Shown one piece after another: positions 8,139-16,694 of a stretch of DNA of 64,000 nt; the first letter of the stretch is position 1, and every line of letters begins with the position of its first letter. The notes beneath the pieces were generated by a model, which searched no databases, was not told the DNA's origin, and worked only from the letters and a program-made list of their open reading frames with translations. The position numbers and the translations under genes were made by a program. Source of the DNA: Dysgonomonas sp. 521 (GTDB taxonomy: Bacteria > Bacteroidota > Bacteroidia > Bacteroidales > Dysgonomonadaceae); contig NZ_QVMO01000004.1 of the NCBI RefSeq assembly GCF_010501055.1, forward strand, positions 55,805 to 119,804, written 5' to 3'.

Positions 8139-11100
8139 ATGAAAATAAGATATATAGCGGTGTCAGCTGCTTTTTTTGCAGTTTCCTGTTTCAGTGTAGT
8201 AGCATCAAATGCGAAGAAAACTCCGAGTCTGTACAATGCGGCAGATAAGGTAAGAATGAGCCGGTGGGTCGATTCGGTTTACAACCGGATGTCGATGGAC
8301 GAACGCATCGGGCAACTGTTTATGCCCATAGTGCCCGGAGATAATTCCGATGTAAATAAGAACGCGATAAAGAGTCTTATCAATAATCAGAAAGTAGGAG
8401 GACTTCTATTCTCGAAAGGAACACCCCGGAATCAGGCGGAACTGACCAACTATGCACAGCGTAACGCAAAAACGCCTTTGATGATTTCCCTCGACGGCGA
8501 ATGGGGTTTATCCATGAGGTTATCGAATACCACGCGTTTCCCTTACAATATGATGCTGGGGGCTATACAAAATGATTCGTTGCTCTACTACTACGGACTG
8601 GAGGTAGCCCGCCAGTGCAAACTGATGGGTATCCATGTCAATTTTGCTCCCGATCTGGACGTGAACAGCAACCCGAGCAACCCTGTTATCGGATACCGTT
8701 CGTTTGGCGAAGACCCTGACCGCGTAGCACGTCTGGGCATAATGTATTCGAAAGGGCTGGAAGCCGGAGGAGTAATGGCTGTGGCGAAACATTTTCCCGG
8801 ACATGGCGATACTTCGGCCGACTCGCATAAGACCCTGCCTGCGATTACGCATAAGAGAGACAGGCTCGATGAAGTGGAACTGAAACCTTTCCGTAAATAT
8901 ATTGAAGCCGGACTCTCGGGCATGATGGTCGGACATCTGGACATACCTGCCCTAGATACAAAAAGGCAACCAAGCTCTTTGTCCGAGGCCATCATCACAA
9001 AGTTGCTGCAGGACGAACTAGGTTTCTCCGGGCTTATTTTTACAGACGGGCTACAGATGAAGGGTGTGTCGGATGAAGGCAACCATTGCGTGAGGGCGTT
9101 ACAGGCCGGCAATGATATCCTTTTAGGCCCCATCAATGTACCTAGGCAATACAATGCCGTGAAGAAGGCTGTGGAAGATAATCTGCTGACCGAAGCGCAG
9201 ATAGAGATGAAATGTAAAAAGGTTTTGGCATACAAATATATTCTGGGAGTGAATAATGTAAAACCGGTGGAGACTTCCAATCTTATACGGAATATCAATG
9301 CTCCCAGTGCGGAATGGATAAACCGCGAACTGAACAGGGATGCCATGACATTGCTGAAAGATGATGCCCGGATTGTACCGTTAAAAGAGTTGGATAAAAG
9401 GAAGATAGCCGCCGTGTCAGTAGGTTCGTCCGCAGGCAATACCTTTCACAATACATTGAAGGTGTATGGCGATGTTACCTGTTTTAATGTAGCGAACGGG
9501 GAAGCCCTGCTGCAATTGAAAAAAACGCTTCAACCATATAATACGGTTATAATTTCCGTTCATAGTACCAAGGCGGGCGCAAATGCCGCTATACAGAGTG
9601 TGGGGCAGGGAAAAGAAACCATTGTTACATTCTTTATCAACCCGTACCGGACAAGCGGCTATGCCTCATCGATAAAGGCTGCCGACGCGGTTCTTCTGGC
9701 TTATGAAGACACAAATCTAGCTCAGGACTATGCGGCTCAGGCCATATTCGGAGGAAATCCGGTTACAGGGAAAAGTCCTGTATCGGTAGGCGATATTTTC
9801 AAAGAAGGTGAAGGGATAGATACAAAAAAAGTACGGCTGTCTTACGCTGTTCCCGAAGAAGTGGGTATAGCCTCAAGCCGGCTGGATGGTATAGAAACCA
9901 TCGTGCAGGAGGGCATCAAGAATCAGGCCTTTCCCGGTTGCCAGATATTGGTGGCAAAAGATGGTCAGATAATCTACAACAGGTCTTTCGGCTCATTTGA
10001 ATATAATGGCAGGCGGAAAGTAGACAATACCGATATATACGACCTTGCCTCTATGACAAAGGCTACCGCTACGCTTCCGGCTGTAATGAAATTATACGAC
10101 CAGTCGAAGCTGAAATTAAGTTCGGAAATAAGCAGTTTTGTTCCTCTGCTCAAAGGAACCGACAAATCGGATATAACTGTGCGTGACGCTCTGCTTCACG
10201 AGAGCCGTTTGCCGTCATTTATCCCATATTATATGAATGCCATCGATAAGGATAGCTATGAAGGAAAGCTGTTTAACCGTACATGGACTTCGCTCTATTC
10301 GGCAGAGTTTGATTCTAATACGTACGCGCGTACCGACTACAGGTATAAGCCCGATATAGTATCGAAAACGGCTAAGATAAATTTCCTGCCTTTGGCTGAC
10401 GGATTGTTTATTAACAAGAGTTACAATGATACTATCATTGCCGCTATAGCCAATTCGAAGCTGAATAGGAGGAAAAGTTATGTGTATAGCTGCCTTAACT
10501 TTATGCTGCTGAAAGAAGTAGTAGAAAAAATATCGAAAGAAGACCTGAACTCTTTCGTACAGGAGAATTTTTTCGGCAGGCTAGGTTCTACCACCACCAC
10601 CTATAATCCCCTGACTAAGTTCAGCAAGGAACGGATTGTACCTACCGAAAAAGACGACTTCCTTCGCAAGCAGTTGGTACAGGGATATGTTCACGACGAA
10701 GGCGCCGCCTTTATGGGTGGCATATCGGGCAATGCGGGTTTGTTTTCCAATGCCAATGATATAGCCAAACTGTACCAGATGTGGCTCAATAAGGGAACCT
10801 ACGGGGGAGAAGAATACCTGTCTGCAAAAACCTGCCGGCTATTTATGAACACAAAGAGCGGTATATCGCGCCGCGGGCTTGGCTTTGACAAACCCGAACC
10901 GAACACAGCCAAATCGAGCCCGACATCGCCCAGTACGCCTGTCAGCACATACGGGCATACAGGCTTTACGGGAACTTGTTTCTGGATAGACCCTGATAAT
11001 CATTTAATTTATATATTTTTGTCGAACAGAGTAAACGATAAACGAACACACAAAGCTATATCAAGCCTCAATATCCGCTCGCGTATACAGGAAGAGATAT

Positions 11101-11189
11101 ACTGGGCGATGAAAAGAGGAAATTCGCCACATGAAACACTAACAACCAAAAATACGAATACTGATGACGAAACAACTGACTCTGAATGA
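8139..11189 (+). CDS. Secreted GH3 beta-N-acetylhexosaminidase fused to a beta-lactamase-type serine hydrolase
   Basis: A 1016-residue exported protein with a signal peptide at about residues 1-23. The N-terminal half is a GH3 domain of the NagZ type. It has the KHFPGHGDTSADSH segment near residues 216-230, whose Asp/His pair serves as general acid/base in NagZ enzymes, and TDGLQMKG near residue 305 with the nucleophile Asp. A GH3 C-terminal-like domain spans about 390-560. Residues 580-1000 form a class C beta-lactamase/DD-peptidase-like domain with SMTK (near 637), a YxxLN segment near 785 and HTG near 941. Together this suggests periplasmic peptidoglycan turnover, cutting GlcNAc-MurNAc and peptide or ester bonds. 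The next gene starts inside its 3' end (26-base overlap). This fusion is known in Bacteroidota; its natural substrate is inferred. Confidence 0.88.
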   Translation: MKIRYIAVSAAFFAVSCFSVVASNAKKTPSLYNAADKVRMSRWVDSVYNRMSMDERIGQLFMPIVPGDNSDVNKNAIKSLINNQKVGGLLFSKGTPRNQAELTNYAQRNAKTPLMISLDGEWGLSMRLSNTTRFPYNMMLGAIQNDSLLYYYGLEVARQCKLMGIHVNFAPDLDVNSNPSNPVIGYRSFGEDPDRVARLGIMYSKGLEAGGVMAVAKHFPGHGDTSADSHKTLPAITHKRDRLDEVELKPFRKYIEAGLSGMMVGHLDIPALDTKRQPSSLSEAIITKLLQDELGFSGLIFTDGLQMKGVSDEGNHCVRALQAGNDILLGPINVPRQYNAVKKAVEDNLLTEAQIEMKCKKVLAYKYILGVNNVKPVETSNLIRNINAPSAEWINRELNRDAMTLLKDDARIVPLKELDKRKIAAVSVGSSAGNTFHNTLKVYGDVTCFNVANGEALLQLKKTLQPYNTVIISVHSTKAGANAAIQSVGQGKETIVTFFINPYRTSGYASSIKAADAVLLAYEDTNLAQDYAAQAIFGGNPVTGKSPVSVGDIFKEGEGIDTKKVRLSYAVPEEVGIASSRLDGIETIVQEGIKNQAFPGCQILVAKDGQIIYNRSFGSFEYNGRRKVDNTDIYDLASMTKATATLPAVMKLYDQSKLKLSSEISSFVPLLKGTDKSDITVRDALLHESRLPSFIPYYMNAIDKDSYEGKLFNRTWTSLYSAEFDSNTYARTDYRYKPDIVSKTAKINFLPLADGLFINKSYNDTIIAAIANSKLNRRKSYVYSCLNFMLLKEVVEKISKEDLNSFVQENFFGRLGSTTTTYNPLTKFSKERIVPTEKDDFLRKQLVQGYVHDEGAAFMGGISGNAGLFSNANDIAKLYQMWLNKGTYGGEEYLSAKTCRLFMNTKSGISRRGLGFDKPEPNTAKSSPTSPSTPVSTYGHTGFTGTCFWIDPDNHLIYIFLSNRVNDKRTHKAISSLNIRSRIQEEIYWAMKRGNSPHETLTTKNTNTDDETTDSE

Positions 11190-12018
11190 GAATATTCAGC
11201 CGTTCTTTGAAGCAAAAGACAAACAGATATGGGATTATATCCTTGAAAATAAAATAGACGAACTTCTCAACTACCTGCCCCGCCAGGAAGGCAATACACT
11301 AGATATAATAATCAGTGAACTGCTGACCGGAGGAAAAAGCGATACTTTAGAGCAATACGATTTCAAGGAAATAAGCGAGACTACCAACAGCTTGTTCCGC
11401 GATATGGAACGCCTGGTCTTTGCATTGGATATTAACGGCAACTATGAAGAAATCAGAGAAAGTGTAGTCTATCGTCTTTTTGAAGAAATACCAGATATTG
11501 TAGAAAAAATACAAAAAGAAACGACCGGCTATCCTACTGTCAGAAGAGTAGCGGACGAAATAATTAAAGAAGCCGCGGCTATGCGTGCCTCATTGAACAA
11601 CCTGGTGGTTTATTACCAGATAAAGGAAGATACCGAAGCCCTCCATTTTGCGATAGTGATGCGTACAAAGCTCACGCTCGCCATTATGAGCAATTATAAA
11701 AATGTGGTAGGGCACGATATGATAGAGGCTGCCAAGATAAAAGAAACCGTAGGCGATACCGAGGCCGCCCTCGTATTCTATAATGCCGCGAAGGAAAACC
11801 TGAAAGGGGAATTACATTGGTTTATAGAAAGTCCGGAGATGGGCGCGAACGAAGACGATCAGGTTATACTCAGTTCGTTGAAAGAAGCGTATTTATCTAT
11901 TGACAGGCTGAAAGGTACATCGGAATTTACTAAAGCATGCGCAGTAATAGATGAAATCCTGAGCAGGGAATACGTTGAGTATGACTTCGATGAGGAAGAT
12001 GATGATGACGAGGAATAA
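11164..12018 (+). CDS. Conserved protein of unknown function, mostly helical, acidic tail
   Basis: A 284-residue protein without signal peptide or membrane segment, rich in charged helices. It contains a Tyr/Glu-rich middle (EEIRESVVYRLFEEIPDI), an ADEIIKEAAAMRASL helix, and a C-terminal acidic run (YDFDEEDDDDEE). I do not recognise a family. Its ATG lies 26 bases inside the preceding hydrolase gene, and the following dipeptidase gene starts inside its end, so translation of all three is probably coupled. That suggests a cytoplasmic partner or control protein for the same process, but nothing in the sequence proves it. Confidence 0.7.
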   Translation: MTKQLTLNENIQPFFEAKDKQIWDYILENKIDELLNYLPRQEGNTLDIIISELLTGGKSDTLEQYDFKEISETTNSLFRDMERLVFALDINGNYEEIRESVVYRLFEEIPDIVEKIQKETTGYPTVRRVADEIIKEAAAMRASLNNLVVYYQIKEDTEALHFAIVMRTKLTLAIMSNYKNVVGHDMIEAAKIKETVGDTEAALVFYNAAKENLKGELHWFIESPEMGANEDDQVILSSLKEAYLSIDRLKGTSEFTKACAVIDEILSREYVEYDFDEEDDDDEE

Positions 12019-12694
12019 AAATATCATATTATCGTTTTACTGTTTTTTATTGCTGCCGCTTGCTTTAGCTGCCCAGCAACAAAAAGCTTCTCACAGCCTT
12101 GATGCATACCTGCAAACAAAGGGGCTTGTGAATGTCAGTTCATTGGATCGTTCTATCCATGCCGACCTGAAGTATGGCACAACAGACAATTTTACAAAAA
12201 CTGTACTATATGATTCTTTGTCGGGTATATACTTACATCCTTTAGCAGCGGATAAACTGGTAAAGGCTCAGAAATATTTAAAAACTCTTCATCCGGATTA
12301 CAGCCTTTTGGTCTATGATGCTGTTCGTCCGCTAAGTGTGCAGAAAAAGATGTACAAAGTGGTGCAGAATACCAAATACGCGGCTTATGTGGCCAACCCT
12401 TCGCGTACAGGCCTGCACAACTATGGTATGGCTGTAGACCTCACTATATGCGATAAGCAGGGGAAAGCGCTGGACATGGGTACTCCCTTCGATTTCTTCG
12501 GCAGCGCTGCCGGAATAAACAGGGAGGCCGAATTGGTACAGAAAGGCGTTCTTACAAAGCAACAGGTAAAAAATCGTGAACTGCTGCGGAAGGTTATGCT
12601 GCATGCCGGTTTCCTGACCATAAGGGGCGAATGGTGGCATTTTAATGCCGTAAGCCTGACAGAAGCCCGTAAATCTTACAAGGTAATCGAATAA
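12005..12694 (+). CDS. Secreted D-alanyl-D-alanine dipeptidase, M15D (VanX/DdpX-like)
   Basis: The protein has the M15 zinc peptidase motifs: RTGLHNYGMAVDL (the SxHxxGxAxD type, zinc His and Asp) and GEWWHF (the ExxWH motif, catalytic Glu and zinc His). VAYDxxR-type DAVRPLSVQ and LKYGTTDNF near the N-terminus also match VanX-type enzymes. A signal peptide (NKNIILSFYCFLLLPLALAA) sends it to the periplasm. The start is uncertain among three ATGs at 11999, 12002 and 12005; AGGAAG at 11993-11998 would serve 12005 best. It overlaps the previous gene and probably releases free D-Ala from cell-wall dipeptides, in line with the upstream hydrolase. Confidence 0.87.
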   Translation: MTRNKNIILSFYCFLLLPLALAAQQQKASHSLDAYLQTKGLVNVSSLDRSIHADLKYGTTDNFTKTVLYDSLSGIYLHPLAADKLVKAQKYLKTLHPDYSLLVYDAVRPLSVQKKMYKVVQNTKYAAYVANPSRTGLHNYGMAVDLTICDKQGKALDMGTPFDFFGSAAGINREAELVQKGVLTKQQVKNRELLRKVMLHAGFLTIRGEWWHFNAVSLTEARKSYKVIE

Positions 12695-12779
12695 CCATCC
12701 CTCCCGGCCTCCCCAAAGGGGGAGGAGAAAAGTAGCGTTGGCTTTCTCCCTCTCATTTCGGAGGGGGTGGGGGAGGTGT
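12694..12779. repeat. C/G-rich intergenic inverted repeat
   Basis: The arms CCTCCCCAAAGGGGGAGG (near 12708) and CCCTCTCATTTCGGAGGGGG (near 12750) belong to the same dispersed C/G-rich family as 7138-7197. It lies between the dipeptidase and a secreted protein gene and could form stable RNA hairpins between them. Confidence 0.6.
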
Positions 12780-12794
12780 TAAACTCTATATATT

Positions 12795-13514
12795 ATGAAG
12801 AAGACTTACACAATTTTGCTAATTTCAATTATCTTGAGTGTGTGCGTACAAACGGCTTATGCCCAGTTTGTTCTGGCACAGGATACAGTGCGGGGCAGGA
12901 TTGACTTCAGCCCGCGTCTTGGCGATATGAATAATGCTGTGGCGATTCCGAATGATTCTGTTTTTTATATGCTGCCTGTAGACCTCAGTACCGACCCTTG
13001 GAGGCAGGTGTACCGTTACATGCCCGACAGGGCTGTACGCAGCGGGTATATACAGTCTACCAAACTGATGAGGGTTGACGATTATGATATAGTAGAGGTG
13101 GAGCGGTTATCGGCGCACGGATATATTTCATTTAAGAATAGCGATGTGCGGATAGTCGTATCGGTAGCTCCTGTCACGTCAAAAGATGTAGCTATAAAGA
13201 AAGGAACAGACGGACTTTACAGGGTAAATGGTAAATTAGCCCGCGGTGTTGCCAAATGGGGCACTCCCAAAATGCAGTATAAATCTATTACCGTGTCTAT
13301 CAAAGGTCGTAATATACCTGTTCCGAAAAAGCTTTTCGAGCATCTTCTCGAGCCGGATATAGAGGATATGGTAGTGTATTACAATCCACGAAAGGAGACT
13401 GTTTATATGCAGGTAAATAACGGAGGTACTTCCGCTTATTATACAGTCCTTTTCACAATGTCTATCAGGGGAGCGTTAAGCCCTTATATATTCGATCCGT
13501 CAATGAATAAATGA
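12795..13514 (+). CDS. Secreted protein of unknown function
   Basis: A 239-residue protein with a clear signal peptide (KKTYTILLISIILSVCVQTAYA, cleavage near residue 24). The mature part is rich in beta-type sequence (VFYMLPVDL, ITVSIKGRNIPVPKKLF, MVVYYNPRKETVYMQVN) with no cysteines, as expected for a periplasmic or surface beta domain. No family was recognised. It follows the dipeptidase gene by about 100 bases across a hairpin repeat, so it may belong to the same cell-wall cluster. Confidence 0.7.
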   Translation: MKKTYTILLISIILSVCVQTAYAQFVLAQDTVRGRIDFSPRLGDMNNAVAIPNDSVFYMLPVDLSTDPWRQVYRYMPDRAVRSGYIQSTKLMRVDDYDIVEVERLSAHGYISFKNSDVRIVVSVAPVTSKDVAIKKGTDGLYRVNGKLARGVAKWGTPKMQYKSITVSIKGRNIPVPKKLFEHLLEPDIEDMVVYYNPRKETVYMQVNNGGTSAYYTVLFTMSIRGALSPYIFDPSMNK

Positions 13515-13770
13515 TTTATAAGGTCAGTACTAATTATTCTATCTATCATTTCAATTTTATTTTCTTGTAAAAGAAGGGTTTCCATACAAACCGATTTTTT
13601 CGATGATATCAATACTGATAAGAGTGAGTAACTGTTTAAATTTATATCAAAAAAAATATTATAGTTTTTTTGATATAAATTTAAACAGTTACTTAGTGTG
13701 GAACAAAAATGAATTTGAGTCATTTGAACCATTTTATATTGATATAACTGAAGATTTGAGTAATTATTAA
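13515..13770 (+). pseudogene. Small lipoprotein gene split by a palindromic element
   Basis: Reading from 13524, the frame encodes SVLIILSIISILFSCKRR, a typical lipoprotein signal with lipobox LFSC, then SIQTDFFDDINTDKSE, and stops at 13629 exactly where the palindromic element begins. After the element, another frame (from about 13696) continues VWNKNEFESFEPFYID and ITEDLSNY and stops at 13768-13770. The two halves look like one gene of roughly 60 codons interrupted by the insert. No ATG is visible in frame at the 5' end; the stop at 13512 limits the start to 13515 or later, so the start is also damaged or unusual. The function is unknown. Confidence 0.55.
13628..13693. mobile_element. Short palindromic family 1 element (minimal copy)
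   Basis: A near-perfect palindrome: GTAACTGTTTAAATTTATAT on the left and its mirror ending in AAACAGTTAC on the right, with a small AT-rich centre. The ends match the terminal repeats of the larger elements at 5547, 17436, 21548 and 63737, so this is probably a deleted copy consisting of little more than its two ends. Confidence 0.65.
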
Positions 13771-14065
13771 ATAATGCGAATCAGGGGTTGATACAGTTCA
13801 ACTCCTGCCTGAAAGGCAGAATCTTCATAACCGTATGCAAGCGTAGCATAGCTTACGGGACGAGGAGCAATTACACCCCCCTGCCCGAAGTGGCAGGACG
13901 CACAGTATGTCCTGTCTTTCAGACAGCCGATATTGCTTATCTTTTTTCCGCAGGTCGATGACCCGCAGTTATGAAGATTTGGCTTTACAAGCCATTTTTA
14001 CCCATACGCTTCGCTCCTGTGATTGATAATTCAACTCCTGATTAGCATAAATAATAATGTGATAT
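13771..14065. repeat. Intergenic stretch with an inverted-repeat element
   Basis: AATCTTCATAACCG (13820-13833) is mirrored by CAGTTATGAAGATT (13966-13979), bounding about 160 bp with internal small hairpins (CCTGCCCGAAGTGGCAGG, TGTCTTTCAGACA). A copy of the CATACGCTTCGCTCCTGTGA repeat lies at 14002-14022. No gene was seen. Confidence 0.5.
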
Positions 14066-14107
14066 AAAAGGAAATCCTGTCTTGACCACAAGACAGGATT
14101 TCCTTTT
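14066..14107 (-). terminator. Terminator hairpin below the small secreted protein gene
   Basis: A perfect 19-bp stem (arms 14066-14084 and 14089-14107, loop ACCA) with AAAA/TTTT at its base, so it can act in both directions. It sits 15 bases past the stop of the minus-strand gene at 14123. Confidence 0.75.
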
Positions 14108-14122
14108 GTATTTATTCGGACT

Positions 14123-14545
14123 TTATTTCGATGCCATCAACTTGTTTTCTACTTCGAATTCTTCCACGGCCAGCAGTTCCCCGCTTCTGTCATATACATG
14201 TATCAGATGTTTTGATGTATTGCCCCATGCGTTTGTTTCTTTGTCCCACTTTGTATAAACGATAGTTGCCAGTTTATCGCTGTTATACTCATAGCTGTAT
14301 TTCTGAGTACCTACCCATCCCTGATTTTCAATCCATTGATACAGGGCTCTTTCTTTTATCGTTCCGTCAGAGTCGTAGTTAAAAACACTTTTGCTCAGCG
14401 CTTTCGATGTTTCGCTATCTACGGTTATATATTCTTTTGTTCTATCGTTACTGTTACTATAAACTTTAGTTTTAGGATTTGATGCATATACACTTGCAAC
14501 TGACAATAAAACTACTACTGCTAATGATAATATTCTTGTTTTCAT
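14123..14545 (-). CDS. Small secreted protein, DUF3836-like
   Basis: A 140-residue protein with an N-terminal signal peptide (MKTRILSLAVVVLLSVASVYA). The mature part has repeating short beta strands of the YDSDGTIKERALYQW, YSYEYNSDKLATIVYTKW and HVYDRSGELLAVEEF type, like the small DUF3836 proteins of Bacteroides. The family name is from memory and only moderately sure. It is probably periplasmic or surface-exposed, with unknown role. It is flanked by a strong terminator and by repeat DNA, so it is likely transcribed alone. Confidence 0.75.
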   Translation of the reverse strand: MKTRILSLAVVVLLSVASVYASNPKTKVYSNSNDRTKEYITVDSETSKALSKSVFNYDSDGTIKERALYQWIENQGWVGTQKYSYEYNSDKLATIVYTKWDKETNAWGNTSKHLIHVYDRSGELLAVEEFEVENKLMASK

Positions 14546-14760
14546 AATTGTGTTTACTTTAATCGTTTATTAATTTCCTTTTAGTAATCATTGTTTTGTA
14601 AGCGCTTCTGTAAATATGACGTCAGTAATTTCAATTTAGTTACAATAAATTGGTGTTTTTTTTAAATTTAATTTTTAAGTTGCTGTATTTTAATGACTTA
14701 GTTTTATTGTTTTTGTGAAATATAAGTTTTAGAAACAATTTATTGTCGTATTTCTATTAT

Positions 14761-14822
14761 GTAGGGGCTGGGCTTGTCCCTGCCCGTTGACTATCGGGCG
14801 ACCACAAGGGTACGCCCCTACA
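14761..14822. repeat. GTAGGGGC hairpin repeat
   Basis: The arms GTAGGGGC and GCCCCTAC enclose a CTTGTCCCTGCCCG/CGGGCGACCACAAG-type inner stem. Related copies are at 5756-5822 (nested in family 2) and 44181-44240. It occurs only between genes. Confidence 0.65.
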
Positions 14823-14873
14823 ACGGATATAAAATGCGACATTAATTATTATTGATTACTTATAAAGCCGAAA

Positions 14874-14941
14874 TAGTACATGACAAAAAATACCGCTACG
14901 CGGCAATCCGACACAACTCTAATATTTTTTGTCATGTACTA
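14874..14941. mobile_element. MITE-like element, family 2, complete 68-bp copy
   Basis: TAGTACATGACAAAAAATA at the left end is mirrored by TATTTTTTGTCATGTACTA at the right end. The centre is a small hairpin, CCGCTACGCGG. The terminal repeats are identical to those bounding 5714-5851. Confidence 0.7.
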
Positions 14942-15022
14942 TGAAAGCCGATTATTCTATTTAAATAATTTTTACTACCTTACAGAATAATTGAATATTA
15001 CAAAGCTGCATCTTTAAAGATT

Positions 15023-15712
15023 ATGGACAATTTTGAAATAAGAAAGGGATTCAGGAGTGCTGACGATATTGATAAATTAAGGGTCAACCTTGATACATTA
15101 TCATCGTGGGATAGTTGTCTTTCTTTTTTGCAGGGAAATAACCTGAAAGGCATAATTGTATATTCAGATAATGAATCGAAGCAATCTATCGACTTTTCTT
15201 TTCTGAAGAAAATGACTTTTCTCGAATACTTCGAATGGCTCGTTCCGCTAAATAAGAACTCGGATATTACAGGGTTATACAGCCTGTCGAATCTGAAAAA
15301 TTTACGATGGATAGTTGATAATCGTTTTAATCTGGATTTCTCTAAACTAACTACTCTCCAAGTCCTGATCACATCTGATTATGTGGGGATGGAAAACTGG
15401 GACAGTTTAACCAATCTGAAAAAACTCTATCTCTCAAAACTGAAAAAGCAGGATTGTACATTTATTTCAGAATTAAAGGAATTGACTGATTTAAAATTGA
15501 GTAGAGCAAATATTACTACCATAAAAGGTTTGGAATCCTGCCATAAGCTTGAGCGCCTCGAATTATTGTATTGCCGGCAGGTAGCGGAACTGGCTTCTGT
15601 AATAAAAGACTGCCCCGGCATAATCAGTATCTCAATCAGGAAATGTAAGAATATAAGCAAGGATGAAATTGCTAATCTGGAAAAATTGGGAAAGAGCGTA
15701 TGGTTTGAATAA
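15023..15712 (+). CDS. Leucine-rich-repeat-like protein
   Basis: A 229-residue protein without signal peptide or membrane segment. From about residue 55 to the end it has spaced LxxLxxLxL patterns of the LRR type: LYSLSNLKNLRWI, FSKLTTLQVLIT, LTNLKKLYLSKLK, LKELTDLKLSRAN, LESCHKLERLELLYC and CPGIISISIRKC. LRR folds usually bind other proteins. No catalytic domain is attached and no partner gene lies nearby, so its role is unknown. The gene stands alone between repeat elements and is lower in GC than its neighbours, which may point to recent acquisition. Confidence 0.75.
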   Translation: MDNFEIRKGFRSADDIDKLRVNLDTLSSWDSCLSFLQGNNLKGIIVYSDNESKQSIDFSFLKKMTFLEYFEWLVPLNKNSDITGLYSLSNLKNLRWIVDNRFNLDFSKLTTLQVLITSDYVGMENWDSLTNLKKLYLSKLKKQDCTFISELKELTDLKLSRANITTIKGLESCHKLERLELLYCRQVAELASVIKDCPGIISISIRKCKNISKDEIANLEKLGKSVWFE

Positions 15713-15979
15713 TTAGTTGATAACAGATATATCAGAGTATGCAAAACAACTAATGGAATTGAATCTTTTCACAGAAAATTTGTCTTATATAAAAGGTCTT
15801 TGAAATAGTTATTCAGTGCAGATAAAATAGACTCAGGAGGGAAAAGTGACGATAAAATACAATGAAAAAGGTGTCACTTTTGTCACTTTTTTGAATAGAT
15901 GGTTAATAATAGACACTTGAAAGTGTTGAGCGACTGGTCTGAATGGTGTCTCACCGTTGACTGATTGCTGAAAATAGTG
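15713..15979. repeat. Intergenic region between convergent genes, with GTGTCACTTTTGTCAC repeat
   Basis: The stretch at 15838-15893 carries AAAAGTGAC and, inverted, GGTGTCACTTTTGTCACTTT. The same sequence in the other orientation is at 5436-5465, and a diverged pair is at 63783-63850. No gene was seen. Confidence 0.6.
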
Positions 15980-16690
15980 TCACTTTTTCAGTATGCCTGT
16001 TTGCTGTAAAATAGAGAGGGTGATGTAGAGCAGTATTCCTCCGGCAATACCAAGTATGCCGATCCATGCTACCAATGCTATCATAGCCACAGCCAGAAAG
16101 TAACGGTGCTCATTGCCTTTCAGTTTCAGGCTCTTTATCTTGAGGGAGAACATCGGTATTTCCGATACCATCAGCAAAGAGAATACAACAATGGCGGCCA
16201 TTATGGTGTACATCAGGGTGGGAGTTATTACTGGCACATTATGTGTAAGCCCGTAGCAGAAACTTACCCAGAACAGGGCATTTGCAGGTGTGTTTAGCCC
16301 TATGAATGATTCGCTCTGGCGTTCGTCTATATTAAACTTTGCGAGGCGTAGTGCCGAAAATACAGCCAGCAGGAATGCCATGTAAGGCAGATAATCTACA
16401 ATAATCTGGTTTTCGGAAATACGAGTCATATTATCTGATAAGAACCGGAATACGGCAACACTGGGAGCCAGCCCGAAACTAATGTCGTCAGACAACGAGT
16501 CCAATTCTTTTCCCATCGGGGAATATGCTTTCAGCGCGCGTGCCGCGAAGCCATCGGAGAAGTCGAAAAAAGCAGCTACAATAACCCAGACAACAACCCA
16601 GAAAAACTCGCCCTGAAAAGCCATAACAGTAGCTATACAGCCTGAGAGTAGGCTACAGCAGGTAAGTATATTCGGAATATGTTTTTTCAT
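15980..16690 (-). CDS. pssA: CDP-diacylglycerol-serine O-phosphatidyltransferase
   Basis: A 236-residue inner-membrane enzyme with about six hydrophobic segments. The CDP-alcohol phosphotransferase motif DG-x2-AR-x8-G-x3-D-x3-D is complete (SDGFAARALKAYSPMGKEL followed by DSLSDD, about residues 46-69). It makes phosphatidylserine from CDP-diacylglycerol and serine. It lies 4 bases downstream of psd on the same strand, and together they make phosphatidylethanolamine. Confidence 0.94.
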   Translation of the reverse strand: MKKHIPNILTCCSLLSGCIATVMAFQGEFFWVVVWVIVAAFFDFSDGFAARALKAYSPMGKELDSLSDDISFGLAPSVAVFRFLSDNMTRISENQIIVDYLPYMAFLLAVFSALRLAKFNIDERQSESFIGLNTPANALFWVSFCYGLTHNVPVITPTLMYTIMAAIVVFSLLMVSEIPMFSLKIKSLKLKGNEHRYFLAVAMIALVAWIGILGIAGGILLYITLSILQQTGILKK

Positions 16691-16694
16691 ATCG

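Larger units (their letters stand above)
14546..15022. repeat. Intergenic stretch with two repeat elements
   Basis: This AT-rich region lies between divergent genes. It holds a GTAGGGGC...GCCCCTAC hairpin repeat (14761-14822) and a complete 68-bp family 2 element (14874-14941). No gene was recognised. Confidence 0.65.

Noticed and set aside
8591..9439. 282-codon antisense frame inside the GH3 gene
   Set aside because: It is a shadow of the coding strand; the composition is Ser/Arg-rich and the plus-strand gene has all GH3 motifs.
13484..13732. 82-codon minus-strand frame across the palindrome
   Set aside because: It spans the inserted palindrome and overlaps the end of another gene; the plus-strand lipoprotein remnants explain the sequence better.
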